A stretch of DNA of 64,000 nucleotides from Escarpia spicata (GCA_963995525.1 OZ023206.1:496001-560000); one strand, 5' to 3'; shown: positions 11,422 through 23,158, counted from the stretch's first letter. Translations and numbers: made by a program. Notes: generated from the letters alone by a model not told the origin.

Positions 11422-12725
11422 TTAATCTAGTTATGTGTGTAGCTTGATATCAATCTACCCTTCGTGAAGATTTGTAACATGCAAAACATCTATTTGGGGT
11501 AAGACTACATTAAGGATCCTTCCGCCGAAAAAAGTGCACTACAAATACCGTTTTGCTGTGATATGCATTAATTTTTTTCGAACATTTTTACATGGGACAT
11601 GTTTGTCTCGTGAGTACTGAATGTACTGCTGCTTTAGACAAGATAAAACATCAAATGGGGATGAGTTTTCACACCTATAACTTACGTAATATGTTCTTGT
11701 AACTTACGTGACGGGGATAAAACGGTAACATGCATTCCCATTTGGGGTTAATCTAGTTATGTGTGTAGCTTGATATCAATCTAGCCTTCGTGAAGATTTG
11801 TAACATGCAAAACATCTATTTGGGGTAAGACCACATTAAATATCCTTCCGCCGAAAAAAGTGCATTACAAATACCGTTTTGCTGTGATATGCATTAATTT
11901 TTTTCGAACACTTTGATATGGGACATGTTTGTCTCGTGAGTACTGAAGGTACTGCTGCTTTAGACAAGAAAAAACTTCAAATGGGGATGAGTTTTCACAC
12001 CTATAACTTACGTAATATGTTCTTGTAACTTACGTGACGGGGATAAAACGGTAACATGCATTCCCATTTGGGGTTAATCTAGTTATGTGTGTAGCTTGAT
12101 ATCAATCTAGCCTTCGTGAAGATTTGTAACATGCAAAACATCTATTTGGGGTAAGACCACATTAAAGATCATTCCGCCGAAAAAAGTGCACTACAAATAC
12201 CGTTTTGCTGTGATATGCATTAATTTTTTTCGAACACTTTGATATGGGACATGTTTGTCTCGTGAGTACTGAAGGTACTGCTGCTTTAGACAAGAAAAAA
12301 CTTCAAATGGGGATGAGTTTTCACACCTATAACTTACGTAATATGTTCTTGTAACTTACGTGACGGGGATAAAACGGTAACATGCATTCCCATTTGGGGT
12401 TAATCTAGTTATGTGTGTAGCTTGATATCAATCTAGCCTTCGTGAAGATTTGTAACATGCAAAACATCTATTTGGGGTAAGACCACATTAAAGATCATTC
12501 CGCCGAAAAAAGTGCACTACAAATACCGTTTTGCTGTGATATGCATTAATTTTTTTCGAACACTTTGATATGGGACATGTTTGTCTCGTGAGTACTGAAG
12601 GTACTGCTGCTTTAGACAAGAAAAAACTTCAAATGGGGATGAGTTTTCACACCTATAACTTACGTAATATGTTCTTGTAACTTACGTGACGGGGATAAAA
12701 CGGTAACATGCATTCCCATTTGGGG
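11422..12725. repeat. Left-domain 4-mer F/H-D-E-E, unit 2
   Basis: Monomers at 11422, 11748, 12074 and 12400 repeat the preceding unit at offset 1,304. The fourth monomer is a plain E with GTAATATGTTC, not the hybrid GTAATCTGTTC. Two AGATCATTCC monomers in a row mark both units. Confidence 0.86.
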
Positions 12726-13703
12726 TTAATCTAGTTATGTGTGTAGCTTGATATCAATCTACCCTTCGTGAAGATTTGTAACATGCAAAACATCTATTTG
12801 GGGTAAGACCACATTAAGGATCCTTCCGCCGAAAAAAGTGCACTACAAATACCGTTTTGCTGTGATATGCATTAATTTTTTTCGAACATTTTGACATGGG
12901 ACATGTTTGTCTCGTGAGTACTGAATGTACTGCTGCTTTAGACAAGATAAAACATCAAATGGGGATGAGTTTTCACACCTATAACTTACGTAATATGTTC
13001 TTGTAACTTACGTGACGGGGATAAAACGGTAACATGCATTCCCATTTGGGGTTAATCTAGTTATGTGTGTAGCTTGATATCAATCTAGCCTTCGTGAAGA
13101 TTTGTAACGTGCAAAACATCTATTTGGGGTAAGACCACATTAAAGATCCTTCCGCCGAAAAAAGTGCACTACAAATACCGTTTTACTGTGATTTGCATTA
13201 ATGTTTTTCGAAAACTTTCATATGGGACATGTTTGTCTCGTGAATACTGAAGGTACTGCTGCTTTAGACAAGAAAAAACTTCAAATGGGGATGAGTTTTC
13301 ACACCTATAACTTACGTAATATGTTCTTGTAACTTACGTGACGGGGATAAAACGGTAACATGCATTCCCATTTCGGGTTAATCTAGTTATGTGTGTAGCT
13401 TGATATCAATCTAGCCTTCGTGAAGATTTGTAACATGCAAAACATCTATTTGGGGTAAGACTACATTAAGGATCCTTCCGCCGAAAAAAGTGCACTACAA
13501 ATACCGTTTTGCTGTGATATGCATTAATATTTTTCGAACACTTTGATATGGGACATGTTTGTCTCGTGAGTACTGAAGGTACTGCTGCTTTAGACAAGAA
13601 AAAACTTCAAATGGGGATGAGTTTTCACACCTATAACTTACGTAATATGTTCTTGTAACTTACGTGACGGAGATAGAACGGTAACATGCATTCCCATTTG
13701 TGG
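12726..13703. repeat. Three divergent left-domain monomers F-G'-hybrid
   Basis: The monomer at 12726 is F-like with ACCACATT instead of ACTACATT, and has CATTTTGACATG and AGATAAAACATC. At 13052 is a G-like monomer without the +1 AAATAAAATG but with TTTTACTGTGATTTGC, TTAATGTTTTTCG and GTGAATACTG. At 13378 is a monomer starting TTTCGGG with GACTACATT, AATATTTTTCG and GGAGATAG, which reads as a mosaic of F and A sequence. The first two recur at 18921 and 19247. Confidence 0.78.
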
Positions 13704-14355
13704 TTAATCTAATTATGTGTGTAGCTTGATATCAATCTAGACTTCGTGAAGATTTGTAACATGCAAAACATATATTTGGGGTAAGACCACATTAAGGATC
13801 CTTCCGCCGAAAAAAGTGCACTACAAATACCGTTTTGCTGTGATATGCATTAATTGTTTTCGAACACTTTGATATGGGACATGTTTATCTCGTGAGTACT
13901 GAAGGTACTGCTGCTTTAGACAAGAAAAAACTTCAAATAGGGATGAGTTTTCACACCTATAACTTACGTAATATGTTCTTGTAACTTACGTGACGGAGAT
14001 AGAACGGTAACATGCATTCCCATTTGTGGTTAATCTAATTATGTGTGTAGCTTGATATCAATCTAGACTTCGTGAAGATTTGTAACATGCAAAACATATA
14101 TTTGGGGTAAGACCACATTAAGGATCCTTCCGCCGAAAAAAGTGCACTACAAATACCGTTTTGCTGTGATATGCATTAATTGTTTTCGAACACTTTGATA
14201 TGGGACATGTTTATCTCGTGAGTACTGAAGGTACTGCTGCTTTAGACAAGAAAAAACTTCAAATAGGGATGAGTTTTCACACCTATAACTTACGTAATAT
14301 GTTCTTGTAACTTACGTGACGGGGATAAAACGGTAACATGCATTCCCATTTGGGG
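13704..14355. repeat. Two consecutive L monomers
   Basis: Both monomers (13704 and 14030) carry AATTATG, AATCTAGAC and GTTTATCTCG. This is the only place where L follows L. The first ends GGAGATAGAAC, the end typical of A, which is what precedes L elsewhere. An unequal exchange offset by one monomer would leave this pair. Confidence 0.85.
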
Positions 14356-16638
14356 TTAATCTAGTTATGTGTGTAGCTTGATATCAATCTACCCTTCGTG
14401 AAGATTTGTAACATGCAAAACATATATTTGGGGTAAGACTACATTAAGGATCCTTCCGCCGAAAAAAGTGCACTACAAATACCGTTTTGCTGTGATATGC
14501 ATTAATTTTTTTCGAACATTTTTACATGGGACATGTTTGTCTCGTGAATACTGAATGTACTGCTGCTTTAGACAAGAAAAAACTTCAAATAGGGATGAGT
14601 TTTCACACCTATAACTTACGTAATATGTTCTTGTAACTTACGTGACGGGGATAAAACGGTAACATGCATTCCCATTTGGGGTTAATCTAGTTATGTGTGT
14701 AGCTTGATATCAATCTAGCCTTCGTGAAGATTTGTAACGTGCAAAACATCTATTTGGGGTAAGACCACATTAAAGATCCTTCCGCCGAAATAAAATGCAC
14801 TACAAATACCGTGTTGCTGTGATTTGCATTAATTTTTTTCGAAAACTTTCATATGGGACATGTTTGTCTCGTGAGTACTGAAGGTACTGCTGCTTTAGAC
14901 AAGAAAAAACTTCAAATGGGGATGAGTTTTCACACCTATAACTTACGTAATATGTTCTTGTAACTTACGTGACGGGGATAAAACGGTAACATGCATTCCC
15001 ATTACGGGTTAATCTAGTTATGTGTGTAGCTTGATATCAATCTAGCCTTCGTGAAGATTTGTAACGTGCAAAACATATATTTGGGGTAAGACCACATTAA
15101 AGATCCTTCCGCCGAAAAAAGTGCACTACAAATACCGTTTTGCTGTGATATGCATTAATTTTTTTCGAACACTTTGACATGGGACATGTTTGTCTCGTGA
15201 GTACTGAATGTACTGCTGCTTTAGACAAGATAAAACATCAAATGGGGATGAGTTTTCACACCTATAACTTACGTAATATGTTCTTGTAACTTACGTGACG
15301 GGGATAAAACGGTAACATGCATTCCCATTTGGGGTTAATCTAGTTATGTGTGTAGCTTGATATCAATCTAGCCTTCGTGAAGATTTGTAACGTGCAAAAC
15401 ATATATTTGGGGTAAGACCACATTAAATATCCTTCCGCCGAAAAAAGTGCATTACAAATACCGTTTTGCTGTGATATGCATTAATTTTTTTCGAACACTT
15501 TGATATGGGACATGTTTGTCTCGTGAGTACTGAAGGTACTGCTGCTTTAGACAAGAAAAAACTTCAAATGGGGATGAGTTTTCACACCTATAACGTACGT
15601 AATATGTTCTTGTAACTTACGTGACGGGGATAAAACGGTAACATGCATTCCCATTTGGGGTTAATCTAGTTATGTGTGTAGCTTGATATCAATCTAGCCT
15701 TCGTGAAGATTTGTAACATGCAAAACATCTATTTGGGGTAAGACCACATTAAAGATCCTTCCGCTAAAAAAAGTGCACTACAAATACCGTTTTGCTGTGA
15801 TATGCATTAATTTTTTTCGAACACTTTTATATGGGACATGTTTGTCTCGTGAGTACTGAAGGTACTGCTGCTTTAGACAAGAAAAAACTTCAAATGGGGA
15901 TGAGTTTTCACACCTATAACTTACGTAATATGTTCTTGTAACTTACGTGACGGAGATAGAACGGTAACATGCATTCCCATTTGTGATTAATCTAGTTATG
16001 TGTGTAGCTTGATATCAATCTAGCCTTCGTGAAGATTTGTAACATGCAAAACATCTATTTGGGGTAAGACCACATTAAAGATCCTTCCGCCGAAAAAAGT
16101 GCACTACAAATACCGTTTTGCTGTGATATGCATTAATATTTTTCGAACACTTTGATATGGGACATGTTTGTCTCGTGAGTACTGAAGGTACTTCTGCTTT
16201 AGACAAGAAAAAACTTCAAATGGGGATGAGTTTTCACACCTATAACTTACGTAATATGTTCTTGTAACTTACGTGACGGAGATAGAACGGTAACATGCAT
16301 TCCCATTTGTGGTTAATCTAATTATGTGTGTAGCTTGATATCAATCTAGACTTCGTGAAGATTTGTAACATGCAAAACATATATTTGGGGTAAGACCACA
16401 TTAAGGATCCTTCCGCCGAAAAAAGTGCACTACAAATACCGTTTTGCTGTGATATGCATTAATTGTTTTCGAACACTTTGATATGGGACATGTTTATCTC
16501 GTGAGTACTGAAGGTACTGCTGCTTTAGACAAGAAAAAACTTCAAATGGGGATGAGTTTTCACACCTATAACTTACGTAATCTGTTCTTGTAACTTACGT
16601 GACGGGGATAAAACGGTAACATGCATTCCCATTTGGGG
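14356..16638. repeat. Left-domain 7-mer HOR F-G-H-D-E-A-L, copy 3
   Basis: Monomers at 14356, 14682, 15009, 15335, 15661, 15987 and 16313, 2,283 bp, offset 8,152 from copy 2. AACGTACG in D and CCGCTAAAA in E are kept. H reads GACATGGGACATGTTTG where copies 1 and 2 read GACACGGGACATTTTTG. F reads GAACATTTTTACATG where copy 2 has CGAAATTTTTTACATG. A has a private CTTCTGC. Confidence 0.88.
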
Positions 16639-17942
16639 TTAATCTAGTTATGTGTGTAGCTTGATATCAATCTACCCTTCGTGAAGATTTGTAACATGCA
16701 AAACATCTATTTGGGGTAAGACTACATTAAGGATCCTTCCGCCGAAAAAAGTGCACTACAAATACCGTTTTGCTGTGATATGCATTAATTTTTTTCGAAA
16801 TTTTTTACATGGGACATGTTTGTCTCGTGAGTACTGAATGTACTGCTGCTTTAGACAAGATAAAACATCAAATGGGGATGAGTTTTCACACCTATAACTT
16901 ACGTAATATGTTCTTGTAACTTACGTGACGGGGATAAAACGGTAACATGCATTCCCATTTGGGGTTAATCTAGTTATGTGTGTAGCTTGATATCAATCTA
17001 GCCTTCGTGAAGATTTGTAACATGCAAAACATCTATTTGGGGTAAGACCACATTAAATATCCTTCCGCCGAAAAAAGTGCATTACAAATACCGTTTTGCT
17101 GTGATATGCATTAATTTTTTTCGAACACTTTGATATGGGACATGTTTGTCTCGTGAGTACTGAAGGTACTGCTGCTTTAGACAAGAAAAAACTTCAAATG
17201 GGGATGAGTTTTCACACCTATAACTTACGTAATATGTTCTTGTAACTTACGTGACGGAGATAGAACGGTAACATGCATTCCCATTTGTGATTAATCTAGT
17301 TATGTGTGTAGCTTGATATCAATCTAGCCTTCGTGAAGATTTGTAACATGCAAAACATCTATTTGGGGTAAGACCACATTAAAGATCCTTCCGCCGAAAA
17401 AAGTGCACTACAAATACCGTTTTGCTGTGATATGCATTAATATTTTTCGAACACTTTGATATGGGACATGTTTGTCTCGTGAGTACTGAAGGTACTGCTG
17501 CTTTAGACAAGAAAAAACTTCAAATGGGGATGAGTTTTCACACCTATAACTTACGTAATATGTTCTTGTAACTTACGTGACGGAGATAGAACGGTAACAT
17601 GCATTCCCATTTGTGGTTAATCTAATTATGTGTGTAGCTTGATATCAATCTAGACTTCGTGAAGATTTGTAACATGCAAAACATATATTTGGGGTAAGAC
17701 CACATTAAGGATCCTTCCGCCGAAAAAAGTGCACTACAAATACCGTTTTGCTGTGATATGCATTAATTGTTTTCGAACACTTTGATATGGGACATGTTTA
17801 TCTCGTGAGTACTGAAGGTACTGCTGCTTTAGACAAGAAAAAACTTCAAATGGGGATGAGTTTTCACACCTATAACTTACGTAATCTGTTCTTGTAACTT
17901 ACGTGACGGGGATAAAACGGTAACATGCATTCCCATTTGGGG
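16639..17942. repeat. 4-mer F/H-D/E-A-L
   Basis: Monomers at 16639, 16965, 17291 and 17617. The second begins as D (AAATATCC, GTGCATTAC) and ends GGAGATAG, as the E monomer at 9139 does, and is followed by A. It is a D/E hybrid that fused two adjacent monomers of the 8487-type 5-mer. The F/H monomer here has CGAAATTTTTTACATG. L carries GTAATCTGTTC as in the 8161 and 9792 monomers. Confidence 0.85.
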
Positions 17943-19572
17943 TTAATCTAGTTATGTGTGTAGCTTGATATCAATCTACCCTTCGTGAAGATTTGTAATA
18001 TGCAAAACATCTATTTGGGGTAAGACTACATTAAGGATCCTTCCGCCGAAAAAAGTGCACTACAAATACCGTTTTGCTGTGATATGCATTAATTTTTTTC
18101 GAACATTTTTACATGGGACATGTTTGTCTCGTGAGTACTGAATGTACTGCTGCTTTAGACAAGATAAAACATCAAATGGGGATGAGTTTTCACACCTATA
18201 ACTTACGTAATATGTTCTTGTAACTTACGTGACGGGGATAAAACGGTAACATGCATTCCCATTTGGGGTTAATCTAGTTATGTGTGTAGCTTGATATCAA
18301 TCTAGCCTTCGTGAAGATTTGTAACATGCAAAACATCTATTTGGGGTAAGACCACATTAAATATCCTTCCGCCGAAAAAAGTGCATTACAAATACCGTTT
18401 TGCTGTGATATGCATTAATTTTTTTCGAACACTTTGATATGGGACATGTTTGTCTCGTGAGTACTGAAGGTACTGCTGCTTTAGACAAGAAAAAACTTCA
18501 AATGGGGATGAGTTTTCACACCTATAACTTACGTAATATGTTCTTGTAACTTACGTGACGGGGATAAAACGGTAACATGCATTCCCATTTGGGGTTAATC
18601 TAGTTATGTGTGTAGCTTGATATCAATCTAGCCTTCGTGAAGATTTGTAACATGCAAAACATCTATTTGGGGTAAGACCACATTAAAGATCATTCCGCCG
18701 AAAAAAGTGCACTACAAATACCGTTTTGCTGTGATATGCATTAATTTTTTTCGAACACTTTGATATGGGACATGTTTGTCTCGTGAGTACTGAAGGTACT
18801 GCTGCTTTAGACAAGAAAAAACTTCAAATGGGGATGAGTTTTCACACCTATAACTTACGTAATATGTTCTTGTAACTTACGTGACGGGGATAAAACGGTA
18901 ACATGCATTCCCATTTGGGGTTAATCTAGTTATGTGTGTAGCTTGATATCAATCTACCCTTCGTGAAGATTTGTAACATGCAAAACATCTATTTGGGGTA
19001 AGACCACATTAAGGATCCTTCCGCCGAAAAAAGTGCACTACAAATACCGTTTTGCTGTGATATGCATTAATTTTGTTCGAACATTTTGACATGGGACATG
19101 TTTGTCTCGTGAGTACTGAATGTACTGCTGCTTTAGACAAGATAAAACATCAAATGGGGATGAGTTTTCACACCTATAACTTACGTAATATGTTCTTGTA
19201 ACTTACGTGACGGGGATAAAACGGTAACATGCATTCCCATTTGGGGTTAATCTAGTTATGTGTGTAGCTTGATATCAATCTAGCCTTCGTGAAGATTTGT
19301 AACGTGCAAAACATCTATTTGGGGTAAGACCACATTAAAGATCCTTCCGCCGAAAAAAGTGCACTACAAATACCGTTTTACTGTGATTTGCATTAATGTT
19401 TTTCGAAAACTTTCATATGGGACATGTTTGTCTCGTGAATACTGAAGGTACTGCTGCTTTAGACAAGAAAAAACTTCAAATGGGGATGAGTTTTCACACC
19501 TATAACTTACGTAATATGTTCTTGTAACTTACGTGACGGGGATAAAACGGTAACATGCATTCCCATTTCGGG
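17943..19572. repeat. F/H-D-E followed by F-G'
   Basis: Monomers at 17943 F/H, 18269 D and 18595 E match 10118-11095. Those at 18921 F and 19247 G' match 12726-13377, including TTTTACTGTGATTTGC and GTGAATACTG. Five monomers present between these parts in the left partner are missing here. F at 18921 has a private TTTTGTTCG. These are the last monomers of the left-domain type. Confidence 0.83.
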
Positions 19573-21202
19573 TTAATCTAGTTATGTGTGTAGCTTGATA
19601 TCAATCTAGCCTTCGTGAAGATTTGTAACGTGCTAAACATATATTTGGGGTAAGACCACATTAAAGATCCTTCCGCCGAAAAAAGTGCACTACAAATACC
19701 GTTTTGCTGTGATATGCATTAATTTTTTTCGAAATTGTTTACATGGGACATGTTTGTCTCGTGAGTACTGAATGTACTGCTGCTTTAGACAAGATAAAAC
19801 ATCAAATGGGGATGAGTTTTCACACCTATAACTTACGTAATATGTTCTTGTAACTTACGTGACGGGGATAAAACGGTAACATGCATTCCCATTTGGGGTT
19901 AATCTAGTTATGTGTGTAGCTTGATATCAATCTAGCCTTCGTGAAGATTTGTAACGTGCAAAACATCTATTTGGGGTAAGACCACTTTAAAGATCATTCC
20001 GCCAAAAAAAGTGCACTACAAATACCGTTTTGCTGTGATATGCATTAATTTTTTTCGAACACTTTGATATGGGACATGTTTGTCTCGTGAGTACTTAAGG
20101 TACTGCTGCTTTAGACAAGAAAAAACTTCAAATGGGGATGAGTTTTCACACCTATAACTTACGTAATATGTTCTTGTAACTTACGTGACGGGGATAAAAC
20201 GGTAACATGCATTCCCATTTGGGGTTAATCTAGTTATGTGTGTAGCTTGATATCAATCTACCCTTCGTGAAAATGTGTAACATGCAAAACATCTATTTGG
20301 GGTAAGACCACATTAAGGATCCTTCCGCCGAAAAAAGTGCATTACAAATACCGTTTTGCTGTGATATGCATTAATTTTGTTCGAACATTTTGACATGGGA
20401 CATGTTTGTCTCGTGAGTACTGAATGTACTGCTGCTTTAGACAAGATAAAACATCAAATGGGGATGAGTTTTCACACCTATAACTTACGTAATATGTTCT
20501 TGTAACTTACGTGACGGGGATAAAACGGTAACATGCATTCCCATTTGGGGTTAATCTAGTTATGTGTGTAGCTTGATATCAATCTAGCCTTCGTGAAGAT
20601 TTGTAACGTGCAAAACATCTATTTGGGGTAAGACCACATTAAAGATCCTTCCGCCGAAAAAAGTGCACTACAAATACCGTTTTGCTGTGATTTGCATTAA
20701 TTTTTTTCGAAAACTTTCATATGGGACATGTTTGACTCGTGAGTACTGAAGGTACTGCTGCTTTAGACAAGAAAAAACTTCAAATGGGGATGAGTTTTCA
20801 CACCTATAACTTACGTAATATGTTCTTATAACTTACGTGACGGGGATAAAACGGTAACATGCATTCCCATTTCGGGTTAATCTAGTTATGTGTGTAGCTT
20901 GATATCAATCTAGCCTTCGTGAAGATTTGTAACATGCAAAACATCTATTTGGGGTAAGACCACATTAAGGATCCTTCCTCCGAAAAAAGTGCACTACAAA
21001 TACCGTTTTGCTGTGATATGCATTAATTTTTTTCGAACATTTTGACATGGGACATGTTTGTCTCGTGAGTACTGAATGTACTGCTGCTTTAGACAAGATA
21101 AAACATCAAATGGGGATGAGTTTTCACACCTATAACTTACGTAATATGTTCTTGTAACTTACGTGACGGGGATAAAACGGTAACATGCATTCCCATTTGG
21201 GG
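19573..21202. repeat. Transition zone between the two HOR domains
   Basis: Five monomers at 19573, 19899, 20225, 20551 and 20877 fit neither domain well. They carry private changes such as GTGCTAAAC, CGAAATTGTTTACATG, ACCACTTTAAAG, CCGCCAAAA, GTACTTAAGG, GAAAATGTG and TTTGACTCG. The one at 20551 is G-like without the +1 insertion and has TTCTTATAAC. The one at 20877 is the first with TTCCTCCG, the C marker of the right domain. Higher private variation than in the flanking HORs suggests this zone is not being homogenised as strongly. Confidence 0.75.
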
Positions 21203-21259
21203 TTAATCTAGTTATGTGTGTAGCTTGATATCAATCTAGCCTTCGTGAAGATTTGTAAC

Positions 21260-21267
21260 ATGCAAAT
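21260..21267 (+). other. Octamer-like ATGCAAAT in subtype K, example
   Basis: In K monomers one change (A to T at monomer position 65) turns ATGCAAAA into ATGCAAAT, the consensus octamer bound by animal POU proteins. I count 17 monomers with it in the window. Binding is not shown. The motif is short and could be chance. Confidence 0.5.
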
Positions 21268-21292
21268 CATCTATTTGGGATAAGACCACATT

Positions 21293-21302
21293 AAGGATCC
21301 TT
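21293..21302. other. 10-bp palindrome AAGGATCCTT, example
   Basis: A perfect palindrome lies at monomer positions 91-100 in subtypes C, F, I, K and L. In A, B, G and H it reads AAAGATCCTT, in D AAATATCCTT and in E AAAGATCATT, all of which break it. The intact form contains a BamHI site (GGATCC), so a BamHI ladder would report the HOR order. Confidence 0.85.
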
Positions 21303-21784
21303 CCGCCGAAAAAAGTGCACTACAAATACCGTTTTGCTGTGATATGCATTAATTTTTTTCGAACACTTTGACATGGGACATGTTTGTCTCGTGAGTACTG
21401 AATGTACTGCTGCTTTAGATAAGAAAAAACTTCAAATGGGGATTAGTTTTCACACCTATAACTTACGTAATATGTTCTTGTAACTTACGTGACGGAGATA
21501 GAACGGTAACATGCATTCCCATTTGTGATTAATCTAGTTATGTGTGTAGCTTGATATCAATCTAGCCTTCGTGAAGATTTGTAACATGCAAAACATCTAT
21601 TTGGGGTAAGACCACATTAAAGATCCTTCCGCCGAAAAAAGTGCACTACAAATACCGTTTTGCTGTGATATGCATTAATTTTTTTCGAACACTTTGATAT
21701 GGGACATGTTTGTCTCGTGAGTACTGAAGGTACTGCTGCTTTAGACAAGAAAAAACTTCAAATGGGGATGAGTTTTCACACCTA

Positions 21785-21816
21785 TAACTTACGTAATATG
21801 TTCTTGTAACTTACGT
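21785..21816 (+). repeat. Internal direct repeat TAACTTACGT, example
   Basis: Within every monomer TAACTTACGT occurs at about positions 257-266 and again at 279-288, 22 bp apart, with AATATGTTCTTG between. This example is in the A monomer at 21529. Almost all monomers keep both copies. The few exceptions (AACGTACG, CTTATGTAAT, CTTACTTAAT, CTTACTTGAC) each change one copy. Confidence 0.92.
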
Positions 21817-21993
21817 GACGGAGATAGAACGGTAACATGCATTCCCATTTGTGATTAATCTAGTTATGTGTGTAGCTTGATATCAATCTAGCCTTCGTGA
21901 AGATTTGTAACATGCAAAACATATATTTGGGGTAAGACCACATTAAAGATCCTTCCGCCGAAAAAAGTGCACTACAAATACCGTTTTGCTGTG

Positions 21994-22001
21994 ATTTGCA
22001 T
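21994..22001 (-). other. Reverse octamer-like ATTTGCAT in subtypes B, G and some H, example
   Basis: In these subtypes an A to T change at monomer position 142 turns ATATGCAT into ATTTGCAT, the reverse complement of the octamer seen in K. It sits about 80 bp downstream of the position used in K. Functional meaning is unknown. Confidence 0.45.
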
Positions 22002-23158
22002 TAATTTTTTTCGAAATCTTTCATATGGGACATGTTTGTCTCGTGAGTACTGAAGGTACTGCTGCTTTAGACAAGAAAAAACTTCAAATGGGGATGAGTT
22101 TTCACACCTATAACTTACGTAATATGTTCTCGTAACTTACGTGACGGGGATAAAACGGTAACATGCATTCCCATTTCGGGTTAATCTAGTTATGTGTGTA
22201 GCTTGATATAAATCTAGCCTTCGTGAAGATTTGTAACATGCAAAACATCTATTTGGGGTAAGACCACATTAAGGATCCTTCCTCCGAAAAAAGTGCACTA
22301 CAAATACCGTTTTGCTGTGATATGCATTAATTTGTTTCGAACATTTTGACATGGGACATGTTTGTCTCGTGAGTACTGAAGGTACTGCTGCTTTAGACAA
22401 GATAAAACATCAAATGGGGATGAGTTTTCACACCTATAACTTACGTAATATGTTCTTGTAACTTACGTGACGGGGATAAAACGGTAACATGCATTCCCAT
22501 TTGGGGTTAATCTAGTTATGTGTGTAGCTTGATTTCAATCTAGCCTTCGTGAAGATTTATAACATGCAAAACATCTATTTGGGGTAAGACCACATTAAAT
22601 ATCCTTCCGCCGAAAAAAGTGCATTACAAATACCGTTTTGCTGTGATATGCATTAATTTTTTTCGAACACTTTGATATGGGACATGTTTGTCTCGTGAGT
22701 ACTGAAGGTACTGCTGCTTTAGACAAGAAAAAACTTCAAATGGGGATGAGTTTTCACACCTATAACTTACGTAATATGTTCTTATAACTTACGTGACGGG
22801 GATAAAACGGTAACATGCATTCCCATTTCGGGTTAATCTAGTTATGTGTGTAGCTTGATATCAATCTAGCCTTCGTGAAGATTTGTAACATGCAAAACAT
22901 CTATTTGGGGTAAGACCACATTAAGGATCCTTCCTCCGAAAAAAGTGCACTACAAATACCGTTTTGCTGTGATATGCATTAATTTTTTTCGAACATTTTG
23001 ACATGGGACATGTTTGTCTCGTGAGTACTGAATGTACTGCTGCTTTAGACAAGATAAAACATCAAATGGGGATGAGTTTTCACACCTATAACTTACGTAA
23101 TATGTTCTTGTAACTTACGTGACGGGGATAAAACGGTAACATGCATTCCCATTTGGGG

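Larger units (their letters stand above)
14030..19572. repeat. Copy of 5878-13377 with six monomers deleted
   Basis: The offset to the left partner changes in steps of whole monomers. It is 8,152 bp from 14030 to about 17200, then 7,826-7,825 bp from 17291 to 18920 after the loss of one monomer, then 6,195 bp from 18921 to 19572 after the loss of five. The first step lies inside the monomer at 16965, a D/E hybrid. The single-base shift within the second segment comes from the extra A at the 9465 monomer, which this copy lacks. The block lengths (5,543 versus 7,500 bp) differ by 1,957 bp, six monomers plus that base. Confidence 0.82.
21203..23158. repeat. Right-domain 6-mer K-A-B-C-D-C', copy 1
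   Basis: Monomers at 21203 K, 21529 A, 21855 B, 22181 C, 22507 D and 22833 C'. D here has GATTTATAACATG, and its end carries TTCTTATAAC, also seen at the end of 20551. The 20877 and 22833 monomers match. The 1,956 bp period therefore really starts near 20.8 kb, and about two copies are present up to about 24.75 kb. Confidence 0.87.

Noticed and set aside
21360..21385. CENP-B box
   Set aside because: TTCG and GGGA occur in the right order at positions 156-175, but the spacing is about five bases too long and the central A and C of the box are absent. No match to the 17 bp motif was seen in any subtype.
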